Shown here one piece after another: positions 24,885 through 33,387 of a stretch of DNA of 64,000 bases. The notes under the pieces were generated by a model. That model did not search any database, was not told the DNA's origin, and saw nothing but the letters and a program-made list of their open reading frames with translations. The stretch's first letter is position 1, and the number at the start of each line of letters is the position of its first letter. Both the position numbers and the translations under genes were made by a program. The stretch is taken from the NCBI RefSeq assembly GCF_035918095.1, contig NZ_CP109137.1:6574001-6638000 (forward strand), written 5' to 3'. The stretch comes from Streptomyces sp. NBC_01750 (GTDB taxonomy: Bacteria > Actinomycetota > Actinomycetes > Streptomycetales > Streptomycetaceae).

Positions 24885-26120
24885 TCATGGCAACGGCCTG
24901 GGCGGGCGGGGACCGTTGTAGTGCCCGCTCGGCCGCATCCGCAGCGGGCGCTCCTCGTACTCCTCCAGTGCATGCGCGATCCAGCCGGCCGTCCGCGCCA
25001 CCGCGAAGACCGTCTCGCCCGCCTCGGCCGGCATTCCGGAAGCCACCGACAGCACCGCGAGCGCCAGGTCGACATTGGCGTGCAGCTCCACATGGCGGGC
25101 AGTCGTGGCCTCCACCTCACGCGCCGCCTCGAGAGCCGGACGGGCGCCGGGAAGCTCCTCGAGCGCGCCGAACAGCGCCACCGCACGCGGGTCCCGCCCC
25201 GGGTAGAGCCGGTGGCCGAGCCCCGGCACCCGCCGCCCCGCCCGCAGATGGTCCGCCACGACGGCCGCCGCGCTGCCCCGCTCCAGCACCTCGGCGAGCA
25301 TCCGGTGCGCGAGCCCGCTCGCGGCTCCGTGCAGCGGACCCTCCAGAGCGCCGAGTCCCGCGGACACCACGGCATACGGATGGGCGCGCGCCGAGGCCGC
25401 GACCCGTACGGCCAGCGTCGATGCGGCCAGATCGTGGTCGATCAGCAGGGAGAGCGCCATGTCCAGTACCCGAAGGGATGGTTCGTCCGGCTGTGCGGGA
25501 GTCAGCCGCGTCCAGAGCCGCTGGGCGAGCCGGGCCTCGCCGCGGTGCGGCCGGCCTGCCGCGGGTAGGGCGTCGACCAGGATGGGAATCAGGGTGCGGG
25601 CGCTGCCCAGCACCGCCTCCCGGTCGAGGTCGAAACGGAGCGGATCGGCGACGGCCGCGGCGATCGCGGCCACCCGCAGCCGGTCCGTCGAGCCGCTGTG
25701 CGCGGGCAGCGCATCGACCGCGCGGCGAGCGGCGGCCAGCGGCTCGGCGGGGGCGGTGAACCGGACGCCCGCGTGCATGGTGCCGGTCCACAGCCAGTCG
25801 GCGATCTCCTCGTAGCCGTAATGGCGGGCGAGTTCGGTCGCGTCCACACCGCGGAAGTAGTAGCGGTCCTTGTCGATGAGCGTGATGCCGGTGCGGATCC
25901 GCTGGGTGACATCTCTCCCCGCGGAGGGCTCTCGGCGGCCCTTGCGGACGAGCGCGTCGACCTCTTTCGCGTCGAAGGTGCTGCCGCGCCCGGCGGGATC
26001 GCGTCGGCTGGAGAGCTGTCCGCGGCTGACATACGCGTACACCGTCTCCGGCTTCACGCCCAGCCGCTCGGCTGCTTCCCGGGTGGTCAGCCGCTCTCCG
26101 TCCGCTTCCTGGTCCGTCAT
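24885..26120 (-). CDS. Citrate synthase-like protein with N-terminal helix-turn-helix
   Basis: A 411-residue fusion. Residues about 10-60 form an excisionase/MerR-type DNA-binding domain (LTTREAAERLGVKPETVYAY, then STFDAKEVDALVRK). Residues about 70-411 are a citrate synthase fold. The catalytic triad is present: His264 in GPLHGAAS, His303 in GLGHRLYPG, Asp351 in NVDLALAVL, plus WIAHALEEYEERPLRMRPSG for substrate binding. Whether it is an enzyme, a metabolite-sensing regulator or both is unknown. Start is the ATG at 26120. It is divergent from a second citrate synthase-family gene across an AT-rich perfect palindrome, which is the likely site for its DNA-binding domain. Confidence 0.88.
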   Translation of the reverse strand: MTDQEADGERLTTREAAERLGVKPETVYAYVSRGQLSSRRDPAGRGSTFDAKEVDALVRKGRREPSAGRDVTQRIRTGITLIDKDRYYFRGVDATELARHYGYEEIADWLWTGTMHAGVRFTAPAEPLAAARRAVDALPAHSGSTDRLRVAAIAAAVADPLRFDLDREAVLGSARTLIPILVDALPAAGRPHRGEARLAQRLWTRLTPAQPDEPSLRVLDMALSLLIDHDLAASTLAVRVAASARAHPYAVVSAGLGALEGPLHGAASGLAHRMLAEVLERGSAAAVVADHLRAGRRVPGLGHRLYPGRDPRAVALFGALEELPGARPALEAAREVEATTARHVELHANVDLALAVLSVASGMPAEAGETVFAVARTAGWIAHALEEYEERPLRMRPSGHYNGPRPPRPLP

Positions 26121-26135
26121 GAGGTCACCGTACAC

Positions 26136-26154
26136 ATATTGATCTAATCAATAT
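26136..26154. promoter_or_regulatory. AT-rich palindrome between the two citrate synthase genes
   Basis: ATATTGAT, CTA, ATCAATAT: a perfect 8-bp inverted repeat. It sits 15 bases from the start of the helix-turn-helix citrate synthase gene (-). A possible -35 (TTGACA at 26154-26159) for the plus-strand gene touches its right edge. A second inverted repeat, TTGAC/GTCAA, lies at about 26154-26172. Such AT-rich sequence is rare in this GC-rich DNA. Confidence 0.75.
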
Positions 26155-26207
26155 TGACAGTGATTGAGTCAAGCATGGACAGTCGAATCAAGTTCAGGGA
26201 GGACACC

Positions 26208-27371
26208 ATGCAGAGCACCGGGACCACCACACCCCTCGACATACCGCGCGGACTCGCGGGCGTCGTCGTCACCGACACCGCGCTCGGGGACGTCAGGGGG
26301 CGCGAGGGCTTCTATCACTACCGTCAGTACTCGGCCGTCGAGCTCGCGGAGAGCCGCGGCTTCGAGGACGTCTGGCACCTGATGTTCCACGGCGAACTGC
26401 CGGACGCCGCGCAGCGGACCGAATTCCTGGCGCGCACCGCGTTGCTGCGTCATCTGCCCGGCGACGTACGCGCTGCGCTGCCCGCCATCGCCCGCTCATG
26501 CGCCCTGTCAGGCCCGCTGGCCGGACTGCGTACCGCGCTCTCCCTGCTGGGGGCGTCCATGGGTATGCGTCCGGTGTACGACCTCGACGCCGGGCGCCGC
26601 AAGGCGGACGCGCTCGCTGTCTGCGCGGCGGTTCCAACACTTCTGACGGCGCTGCACCGGCTGGGTCAGGGGCTCGATCCGGTCGAGCCGCGCGACGACC
26701 TGCCGTACGCCGCCAACTACCTCTACATGCTGACCGGTTCGGAGCCGGAACCCGCCCGCGCCCGGGCGATCGAGCAGTACCTCGTCTCCACGATCGACCA
26801 TGGCTTCAATGCGTCCACGTTCACTGCCCGGGTGATCACCTCCACCGGAGCCGACGTCGCGGCCTGCCTGGTCGGCGCGATCGGCGCACTCTCGGGCCCG
26901 CTGCACGGCGGCGCTCCCAGCCGCGCCCTCGACACGCTGGATGCGATCGGCACTGAGGACCGCATCGACTCCTGGATCAGGGAACGGGTCCTGGCGGGGG
27001 AGCGGATCATGGGCTTCGGGCATCCCGTGTACCGCACCGAGGACCCACGCTCGCGCATGCTGCGCCAGATCGCCGAGAGCTTCGGCGGACCGCTGGTGGA
27101 GTTCGCGGTCCAGGTGGAGGCACACGTCGAGGCGATCCTCGCGGAGCTGAAGCCGGGGCGTGAGCTGCACACCAATGTGGAGTTCTATGCGGGCGTCGTC
27201 ATGGAGCAGTGCGGTCTGCCGCGCGAGATGTTCACCCCGACGTTCTGCGCTGCGAGGGTGGTCGGCTGGAGCGCCAACATTCTGGAGCAGGCGGAGGACT
27301 CCAAGATCATCCGCCCGGCGGCGCGGTATGTGGGACCGCCGCCGCCTCAGCCGCTGCCGGTGGTGTCCTGA
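26208..27371 (+). CDS. Citrate synthase/2-methylcitrate synthase family protein
   Basis: A 387-residue enzyme of the family condensing acetyl-CoA or propionyl-CoA with oxaloacetate. Start is the ATG at 26208 after GGGAGGA; upstream in-frame ATGs lie in the promoter. Motifs: GFNASTFTARV, His233 in GPLHGGAPSRA, His272 in MGFGHPVYRTEDPR, and ARVVGWSANILEQAED. The third catalytic residue, normally Asp in NVDFY, is Glu325 (NVEFYAG). This might alter or lower activity. It is divergent from the helix-turn-helix paralogue and likely controlled through the shared palindrome. It could be a citrate, methylcitrate or unrelated acyl-CoA condensing enzyme. Confidence 0.88.
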   Translation: MQSTGTTTPLDIPRGLAGVVVTDTALGDVRGREGFYHYRQYSAVELAESRGFEDVWHLMFHGELPDAAQRTEFLARTALLRHLPGDVRAALPAIARSCALSGPLAGLRTALSLLGASMGMRPVYDLDAGRRKADALAVCAAVPTLLTALHRLGQGLDPVEPRDDLPYAANYLYMLTGSEPEPARARAIEQYLVSTIDHGFNASTFTARVITSTGADVAACLVGAIGALSGPLHGGAPSRALDTLDAIGTEDRIDSWIRERVLAGERIMGFGHPVYRTEDPRSRMLRQIAESFGGPLVEFAVQVEAHVEAILAELKPGRELHTNVEFYAGVVMEQCGLPREMFTPTFCAARVVGWSANILEQAEDSKIIRPAARYVGPPPPQPLPVVS

Positions 27372-27380
27372 CACAGGTAT

Positions 27381-27405
27381 GCCCGGCACCTCACCGGTGC
27401 CGGGC
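27381..27405. terminator. Hairpin after citrate synthase gene
   Basis: A perfect 10-bp stem, GCCCGGCACC with GGTGCCGGGC, and a 5-base loop, 9 bases after the stop codon. It lies between converging genes. Confidence 0.85.
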
Positions 27406-27500
27406 TGTGGCCGCCTGCGGCTGGGCGTCGGGGACACCGGCTTGTTCACGCCGCCGCGCTCGCGTGGGGCTGCACCGACTCGCCGCACCATTGTCGTGCG

Positions 27501-28178
27501 TCACGGCGCCGGACGCGTGGCCGTGATCGCGGCGTCCATGATCTCGGCCAGCCTGCGTTCGTGGCTGTCCTCCGGCAAGGTCAGCTTCCGTGCGCGGGAG
27601 AGGTCCCAGTAGCGCCGGAACGGCTCGCTGGACTGCAAGGACCGCGCGTGGTGCATGAGTTCCTCGTCGGTGTACCGGTTCCAGTCGTGTGCGAGCACGA
27701 AGTGCGCGTAGATGAGATTGGCGTAGAGGTTCTGCCGGGTCTCTTCGACGGAAACACCCGGGTAGTCGTTCCAGACAGCCGCAAGGTCCGGGTCGTCCAT
27801 GGCCATCCGCATCAGTTGCATGTGCAGCGAGCGCAGGCCTGCCTCCGCGTTGCGGTGCAACGCCTCCCTGGACCTCGTCAGCTCGTCGCGCTGGTCCGCC
27901 AGCTCCCTGCGCTGCATCCGCAGTTCCTGGTACTGCAGGAGCAGAGCAACCACCAGGCTCAGGAACGCCAGCCCGGAGAAGATCGCGTTCGCGCCGCCGA
28001 AGTAATTGCCCACCTGGCTGCGCGCCGCGGCGTCGGCCAGTCCGCCCTCTCGGCTCTCCACAGCCTGGATGAGCCACGTGCTGACCGCTATGGCGGCCAG
28101 GGTGATGAGCGCTGTCCCGCCGAGCGCGGCGGTGGCCCATAAGGCAAGTCGTCCGGTCCTGCCTGAGTGTGCCGTCAT
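27501..28178 (-). CDS. DUF6082 family membrane protein
   Basis: A 225-residue protein with two transmembrane segments, at about 13-35 (LALWATAALGGTALITLAAI) and about 60-85 (GANAIFSGLAFLSLVVALLL). A predicted coiled coil follows (YQELRMQRRELADQRDELTR). The soluble C-terminal domain has MRMAMDDPDLAAVWNDYPGV and NLYANLIYAHFVLAHDWN, which mark DUF6082, a family abundant in Streptomyces and without known function. Start is the ATG at 28178, with GGGAGG upstream. It shows no link to the citrate synthase genes other than position. Confidence 0.82.
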   Translation of the reverse strand: MTAHSGRTGRLALWATAALGGTALITLAAIAVSTWLIQAVESREGGLADAAARSQVGNYFGGANAIFSGLAFLSLVVALLLQYQELRMQRRELADQRDELTRSREALHRNAEAGLRSLHMQLMRMAMDDPDLAAVWNDYPGVSVEETRQNLYANLIYAHFVLAHDWNRYTDEELMHHARSLQSSEPFRRYWDLSRARKLTLPEDSHERRLAEIMDAAITATRPAP

Positions 28179-28291
28179 CGTGTCCTCCCTGAGGTATGGA
28201 CACGTACCCTTCCCATGTAGAGGGACCATGACGCGGTGTCGCCACCCGCTCATGAATGACGCGCGCCGGCAGGGGGCTAGGCTCGGCGCTC

Positions 28292-29386
28292 ATGGCCGGC
28301 AAACCCGTACCCGTCGTCGTCCTCGCGGGCTTTCTGGGATCCGGCAAGACCACCCTCCTCAACCACCTGCTCCGGCGCAACGGCGGCACCCGCATCGGCG
28401 TTGTCGTCAATGACTTCGGCTCCATCGAAATCGACGCCATGACCGTCGCAGGACAGGTCGGCTCCACCGTGTCCCTCGGGAACGGCTGTCTGTGCTGCGC
28501 CGTCGACGCGAGCGAGTTGGACGACTATCTGGAGAAGCTCATCCGGCCCGCCACGCGCATCGACGTCATCGTCATCGAGGCCAGTGGGCTTGCCGAGCCG
28601 CAGGAGCTCGTACGGATGCTGCTGGCCGGCGACAATCCGCGCATCGTGTACGGGGGACTGGTCGAGATCGTCGACGCTGCCGAGTTCGACGCGACCAGGG
28701 CGCGGCACCCCGAGATCGACCGGCATCTCGCGATCGCCGATCTGATCGTTCTGAACAAGGCGGACCGGGTGGAGCCGGACGCTCTGGAACGGGTGCTCGG
28801 GACGCTCGGCGAGTTCGGCGCGGGCACGCCCACGATCACCGTGGAACATGGGCGGGTCGACCCGCAGATGCTCTTCGACCCCGCCGTGCGGCCGGAGCGG
28901 GAGGAGAAGGTACGCCAGCTGTCCTTCGAGGATCTGTACGCGGACGAGTACGACCACGATCACGGCCATGCGGACCATCTGCACACCGCGTACGAGAGCC
29001 TCGCCTTCATGGCGGATGCGCCCATGCACCCGCACCGGCTCATGGACTTCCTCGACTCCAGGCCCGAAGGGCTCTACCGGATCAAGGGATTCGTCGACTT
29101 CGGGGCCGCCGATCCGGGCAATCGGTACGCCGTCCACGCCGTCGGCCGGTTCCTGCGGTTCTACCCGTCACGCTGGGCGCCCGGGGAGGAGCGGCTGACG
29201 CAGCTCGTGCTGATCGGCTCGGGCATCGACGCCGGGGCGCTGCGCAAGCAGTTGGAGTCCTGCGCGCGGACCGGTCCGCAGGACGCCCCCGACGAGCGGA
29301 GCATGTGGGGCGTCCTGCGGTACGTACCGGCCGAATCGGATGGGGCAGGGGAGACAGCGGAGAAGGCCGAGCCCGCGCTCGACTAG
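28292..29386 (+). CDS. CobW/G3E-family GTPase, metal chaperone
   Basis: A 364-residue GTP-binding protein of the CobW/ZNG1 group that delivers or handles metal ions. P-loop GFLGSGKT at residues 13-20, Walker B-like IDVIVIEASGLAEP, base-recognition NKAD in LIVLNKADRV, and the metal motif GNGCLCC with Cys66, Cys68, Cys69. A His/Asp-rich loop, YDHDHGHADHLH, near residue 225 supports zinc or nickel/cobalt handling. The C-terminal CobW_C domain has GLYRIKGFVDFG. Start is the ATG at 28292. Its stop codon overlaps that of parC on the other strand. No zinc-uptake repressor site was recognised upstream. Confidence 0.9.
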   Translation: MAGKPVPVVVLAGFLGSGKTTLLNHLLRRNGGTRIGVVVNDFGSIEIDAMTVAGQVGSTVSLGNGCLCCAVDASELDDYLEKLIRPATRIDVIVIEASGLAEPQELVRMLLAGDNPRIVYGGLVEIVDAAEFDATRARHPEIDRHLAIADLIVLNKADRVEPDALERVLGTLGEFGAGTPTITVEHGRVDPQMLFDPAVRPEREEKVRQLSFEDLYADEYDHDHGHADHLHTAYESLAFMADAPMHPHRLMDFLDSRPEGLYRIKGFVDFGAADPGNRYAVHAVGRFLRFYPSRWAPGEERLTQLVLIGSGIDAGALRKQLESCARTGPQDAPDERSMWGVLRYVPAESDGAGETAEKAEPALD

Positions 29387-31833
29387 CTCGACGGGCCCGC
29401 CAGCACCGCCACCTTCGACGTCACCGGCGTACCCGAGCCGTCACGCCGCGGATCCGGCTCCGGAAGCTCGGCCGGTGTGCCGTTCTTCTGCGCCGCATGG
29501 GCCGGTGCCGCGCCCGCCCATGCGAGTACCAGCACGTCCTCGCCCTTGAGGAAGCGCTGGCAACGCACGCCGCCCGTGGCCCGTCCCTTGCGCGGGTACT
29601 GGTCGAAGGGCGTGAGCTTCGCCGTCGTCACCGAGTCGTCCAGCGTGCCGTGCGAGCCCGCGATGGTGAAGACCACCGCGTCCCCGGCCGGATCGACCGC
29701 CGTGAACGAGATGACCTCGGCGCCCTCCGTCAGCTTGATCCCGGCCATGCCGCCGGCCGCCCGGCCCTGCGGCCGCACCTGCGAAGCCTGATAGCGCAGC
29801 AACTGGGCGTCGGAGGTGATGAAGACCAGGTCCTCCTCGCCCGTACGCAGCTCGGCACCGCCGACGATCCGGTCACCTTCCTTGAGGGTGATGACCTCCA
29901 ACTCGTCCTTGTTCGCCGGGTAGTCGGGTACGACGCGCTTGACGACACCCTGCAGCGTGCCGAGTGCGAGGCCCGGCGAGGACTCGTCGAGCGTGGTGAG
30001 GCAGATGACCGTCTCGTCCGGCTCCAGCGACAGGAACTCCGCGACCGGCGCACCGCCCGACAGATTGGGCGCGGACACCGTGTCCGGAAGCTGCGGAAGG
30101 TCGATCACCGCGAGCCGCAGCAAGCGCCCGGACGAGGTCACAGCGCCCACGTCGCCGCGCTGTGTCGCAGGCACCGCCGAAACGATCACATCGTGCTTGG
30201 CGCGCTTTCCGCCCTCGTGCGCCAGGGGCTCGCCATTGGCGGTACGGGCCAGCAGGCCGGTCGAGGACAGCAGCACCCGGCACGGGTCGTCCGCGACCTC
30301 CAGCGAGGCCGCGGCGACCGGCGTACCCGCCGACTCCAGCAGCACCGTGCGCCGCTCGGTGCCGAACTTCTTCGCCACCGCGGCCAGTTCGGTCGAGACC
30401 AGCTTGCGCAGCTCGGTGTCCGAATCCAGGATCCCGGTCAGCTCGTCGATCTCGCCGTTGAGCCGGTCGCGCTCGCTCTCCAGCTCGATCTTGTCGAACT
30501 TGGTCAGTCGGCGGAGCGGAGTGTCCAGAATGTACTGAGTCTGGATTTCGCTCAGCGAGAAGCGCTCGATCAGCCGCTCTTTCGCCTGCGCGGAATTGTC
30601 ACTCGACCGGATGAGCCGGATGACCTCGTCGATGTCGAGAAGTGCGACAAGCAGGCCCTCGACCAGGTGCAGCCGGTCGCGCCGTTTGGTCCGCCGGAAC
30701 TCGCTGCGCCGCCGTACGACCTCGAAGCGGTGATCGAGATAGACCTCGAGCAGCTCCTTGAGCCCCAGGGTGAGCGGCTGCCCGTCCACCAGCGCCACAT
30801 TGTTGATACCGAAGGACTCCTCCATCGGCGTCAGCTTGTAGAGCTGCTCCAGCACGGCCTCGGGGATGAAGCCGTTCTTGACCTCGATGACCAGTCGCAG
30901 ACCGTGCTGCCGGTCGGTGAGGTCCTTGACGTCCGCGATGCCCTGGAGCTTCTTCGCCGAGACCAGGTCCTTGATCTTCGCGATCACCTTTTCCGGGCCG
31001 ACGGTGAAGGGCAACTCGGTGATCACCAGCCCCTTGCGGCGCGCCGTGACGTCCTCCACGGAGGCCGTCGCGCGGATCTTGAAGGTGCCGCGGCCGGCCT
31101 CGTACGCGTCCTTGATGCCTCCGAGACCCACGATCCGGCCGCCGGTCGGCAGGTCGGGCCCGGGGATGAAACGCATCAGCGTGTCGAGGTCCGCGCCGGG
31201 GTGCTTGATCAGATGTCGGGCGGCGGCGATGACCTCGCCGAGATTGTGCGGCGGCATGTTCGTCGCCATGCCCACGGCGATCCCGGACGCGCCGTTGACC
31301 AGCAGATTCGGATAGGCGGCGGGGAGCGCGACCGGCTCCCGCTCCTGACCGTCGTAGTTCGACTGGAAGTCGACGGTGTCCTCGTCGATCGACTCCGTCA
31401 TCAGGCTGGTGGCGTCCGCCATCCGGCACTCGGTGTACCGCATGGCGGCCGGCGGGTCGTCGTTGCCGAGGGAGCCGAAGTTTCCGTGGCCGTCGACCAG
31501 CGGCAGGCGCATCGAGAACGGCTGCGCCATCCGCACCAGGGCGTCGTAGATCGACGCGTCGCCGTGCGGGTGCAACTTACCCATGACCTCGCCGACGACG
31601 CGGGCGCACTTCACATAGCCGCGGTCGGGGCGCAGGCCCATCTCGTTCATCTGGTAGACGATGCGTCGGTGCACCGGCTTCATACCGTCGCGGGCGTCCG
31701 GCAGGGCCCGGGAGTAGATCACCGAGTACGCGTACTCGAGGAAGGAGCCCTGCATTTCGTCGACGACGTCGATGTCGAGGATCTTCTCCTCGAAGTCGTC
31801 CGGCGGCGGGGTCTTCGTGCTGCGGCGGGCCAT
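29383..31833 (-). CDS. parC: Topoisomerase IV subunit A (GyrA/ParC family)
   Basis: The DNA-cutting subunit of the decatenating topoisomerase, partner of parE at 16043. 816 residues. Catalytic Tyr133 in [10 protein letters not shown], winged-helix [17 protein letters not shown] (residues 88-104), and an [18 protein letters not shown] primase-like region are intact. A long coiled coil follows (about 400-470), then a C-terminal beta-pinwheel with degenerate blades. The residue equal to GyrA Ser83 is Ala93, with Asp97 at the Asp87 position. Ala at this place, as in mycobacterial GyrA, lowers quinolone sensitivity. The start ATG at 31833 precedes [10 protein letters not shown]. Convergent with the CobW gene. 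Confidence 0.95.
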   Translation of the reverse strand: MARRSTKTPPPDDFEEKILDIDVVDEMQGSFLEYAYSVIYSRALPDARDGMKPVHRRIVYQMNEMGLRPDRGYVKCARVVGEVMGKLHPHGDASIYDALVRMAQPFSMRLPLVDGHGNFGSLGNDDPPAAMRYTECRMADATSLMTESIDEDTVDFQSNYDGQEREPVALPAAYPNLLVNGASGIAVGMATNMPPHNLGEVIAAARHLIKHPGADLDTLMRFIPGPDLPTGGRIVGLGGIKDAYEAGRGTFKIRATASVEDVTARRKGLVITELPFTVGPEKVIAKIKDLVSAKKLQGIADVKDLTDRQHGLRLVIEVKNGFIPEAVLEQLYKLTPMEESFGINNVALVDGQPLTLGLKELLEVYLDHRFEVVRRRSEFRRTKRRDRLHLVEGLLVALLDIDEVIRLIRSSDNSAQAKERLIERFSLSEIQTQYILDTPLRRLTKFDKIELESERDRLNGEIDELTGILDSDTELRKLVSTELAAVAKKFGTERRTVLLESAGTPVAAASLEVADDPCRVLLSSTGLLARTANGEPLAHEGGKRAKHDVIVSAVPATQRGDVGAVTSSGRLLRLAVIDLPQLPDTVSAPNLSGGAPVAEFLSLEPDETVICLTTLDESSPGLALGTLQGVVKRVVPDYPANKDELEVITLKEGDRIVGGAELRTGEEDLVFITSDAQLLRYQASQVRPQGRAAGGMAGIKLTEGAEVISFTAVDPAGDAVVFTIAGSHGTLDDSVTTAKLTPFDQYPRKGRATGGVRCQRFLKGEDVLVLAWAGAAPAHAAQKNGTPAELPEPDPRRDGSGTPVTSKVAVLAGPSS

Positions 31834-32025
31834 CGCTGCTGCGGCTCCTTCTCGCTCTTGTGCGGGGCAGGACTCAGGTTCTGACGCGGACCATTGTGGA
31901 CCGAGCCACTGACAAGGCTGACCTCGACCCGTCGTTGGGCCGTTCTCGGCCGGGAACTTCGCCAGGTGTCAGATGGCTTGCATACAGTGGCAGGACTTCT
32001 CCATATCGCGATCGAAGGGACGTAC

Positions 32026-33387
32026 ATGCCCATGGGTCACACGGCCACAGCGCAGGCCGGTTCCGGCGGCCTGACAGCGACCGAGCACCGCCTGGCGAAC
32101 GGCCTGCGCGTGGTGCTCTCCGAGGACCACCTGACCCCGGTCGCCGCGGTCTGCCTCTGGTACGACGTCGGCTCGCGCCACGAGGTCAAGGGCCGTACCG
32201 GCCTTGCTCACCTTTTCGAGCATCTGATGTTCCAGGGCTCGGGCCAGGTGAAGGGCAACGGCCACTTCGAGCTGGTTCAGGGAGCCGGCGGCTCGCTGAA
32301 CGGCACCACCAGCTTCGAGCGCACCAATTACTTCGAGACCATGCCCACCCACCAGCTGGAGCTCGCCCTCTGGCTGGAAGCCGACCGGATGGGCTCGCTG
32401 CTCGCGGCTCTCGACGACGAGTCGATGGAGAACCAGCGCGATGTCGTCAAGAACGAGCGCCGCCAGCGGTACGACAACGTCCCGTACGGTACGGCCTTCG
32501 AGCGGCTGACCGCGCTCGCCTACCCGGAGGGCCATCCGTACCACCACACACCGATCGGCTCGATGACCGATCTGGACGCGGCGACCCTCGAGGACGCGCG
32601 CACCTTCTTCCGTACGTACTACGCGCCGAACAACGCCGTGCTTTCGGTCGTCGGTGACATCGACCCGAAGCAGACGCTCGCCTGGATCGAGAATTACTTC
32701 GGCTCCATCCCGGCCCACGACGGCAAGCAGCCCCCGCGCGACGGCTCCCTTCCGGAGACCATCGGCGAGCAGCTGCGCGAGGAGATCGTCGAGGAGGTCC
32801 CGGCCCGGGCGCTGATGGCCGCCTACCGCCTGCCGCACGACGGCACGCGCGAGTGCGATGCCGCTGACCTGGCGCTCACCGTCCTCGGCGGCGGTGAGTC
32901 CTCGAGGCTGCACAACCGCCTGGTGCGCCGTGACCAGACGGCCGTCGCGGCCGGCTTCGGTCTGCTGCGGCTGGCCGGTGCCCCCTCGCTGGGCTGGCTG
33001 GACGTCAAGACGTCCGGCGGTGTCGAGGTGCCGCAGATCGAGGCCGCGGTCGACGAGGAGCTGGCACGGTTCGCCGCGGAAGGCCCCACGCCCGAGGAGA
33101 TGGAGCGGGCGCAGGCCCAGTTGGAGCGCGAGTGGCTGGACCGGCTCGGCACGGTCGCAGGCCGCGCCGATGAACTGTGCCGGTACGCCGTGCTCTTCGG
33201 CGACCCGCAGCTGGCGCTGAGCGCCGTACAGCGGGTGCTGGACGTCACCGCCGAAGAGGTGCAGGCGGTCGCCAAGGCCCGGTTGCGCCCGGACAACAGG
33301 GCGGTGCTGGTCTACGAGCCCCTCTCCGCGGACAACGGCGACAGCGACAGCGACGAGAACGACGAGCACGAAGGGGCGGACCAGTGA
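32026..33387 (+). CDS. M16-family zinc metallopeptidase (catalytic subunit)
   Basis: A 453-residue pitrilysin-type peptidase. The inverted zinc motif HLFEH has His62, Glu65 and His66, and a further acidic ligand lies in MENQRDVVKNERRQ (about 134-147). The C-terminal half is the usual second M16 domain. No signal peptide is visible, so it probably acts in the cytoplasm or is exported by another way. Start is the ATG at 32026 after GAAGGGA. Its TGA overlaps the GTG of a non-catalytic partner (GTGA), giving coupled production of a two-subunit enzyme. The substrate is unknown. Confidence 0.92.
   Translation: MPMGHTATAQAGSGGLTATEHRLANGLRVVLSEDHLTPVAAVCLWYDVGSRHEVKGRTGLAHLFEHLMFQGSGQVKGNGHFELVQGAGGSLNGTTSFERTNYFETMPTHQLELALWLEADRMGSLLAALDDESMENQRDVVKNERRQRYDNVPYGTAFERLTALAYPEGHPYHHTPIGSMTDLDAATLEDARTFFRTYYAPNNAVLSVVGDIDPKQTLAWIENYFGSIPAHDGKQPPRDGSLPETIGEQLREEIVEEVPARALMAAYRLPHDGTRECDAADLALTVLGGGESSRLHNRLVRRDQTAVAAGFGLLRLAGAPSLGWLDVKTSGGVEVPQIEAAVDEELARFAAEGPTPEEMERAQAQLEREWLDRLGTVAGRADELCRYAVLFGDPQLALSAVQRVLDVTAEEVQAVAKARLRPDNRAVLVYEPLSADNGDSDSDENDEHEGADQ

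Noticed and set aside
28492..31884. Very long open frame on the plus strand across parC (over 1,100 codons)
   Set aside because: It lies antisense to the well-recognised ParC, has Arg/Gly/His-rich composition, no family motif, and is the usual shadow produced by high third-position GC.
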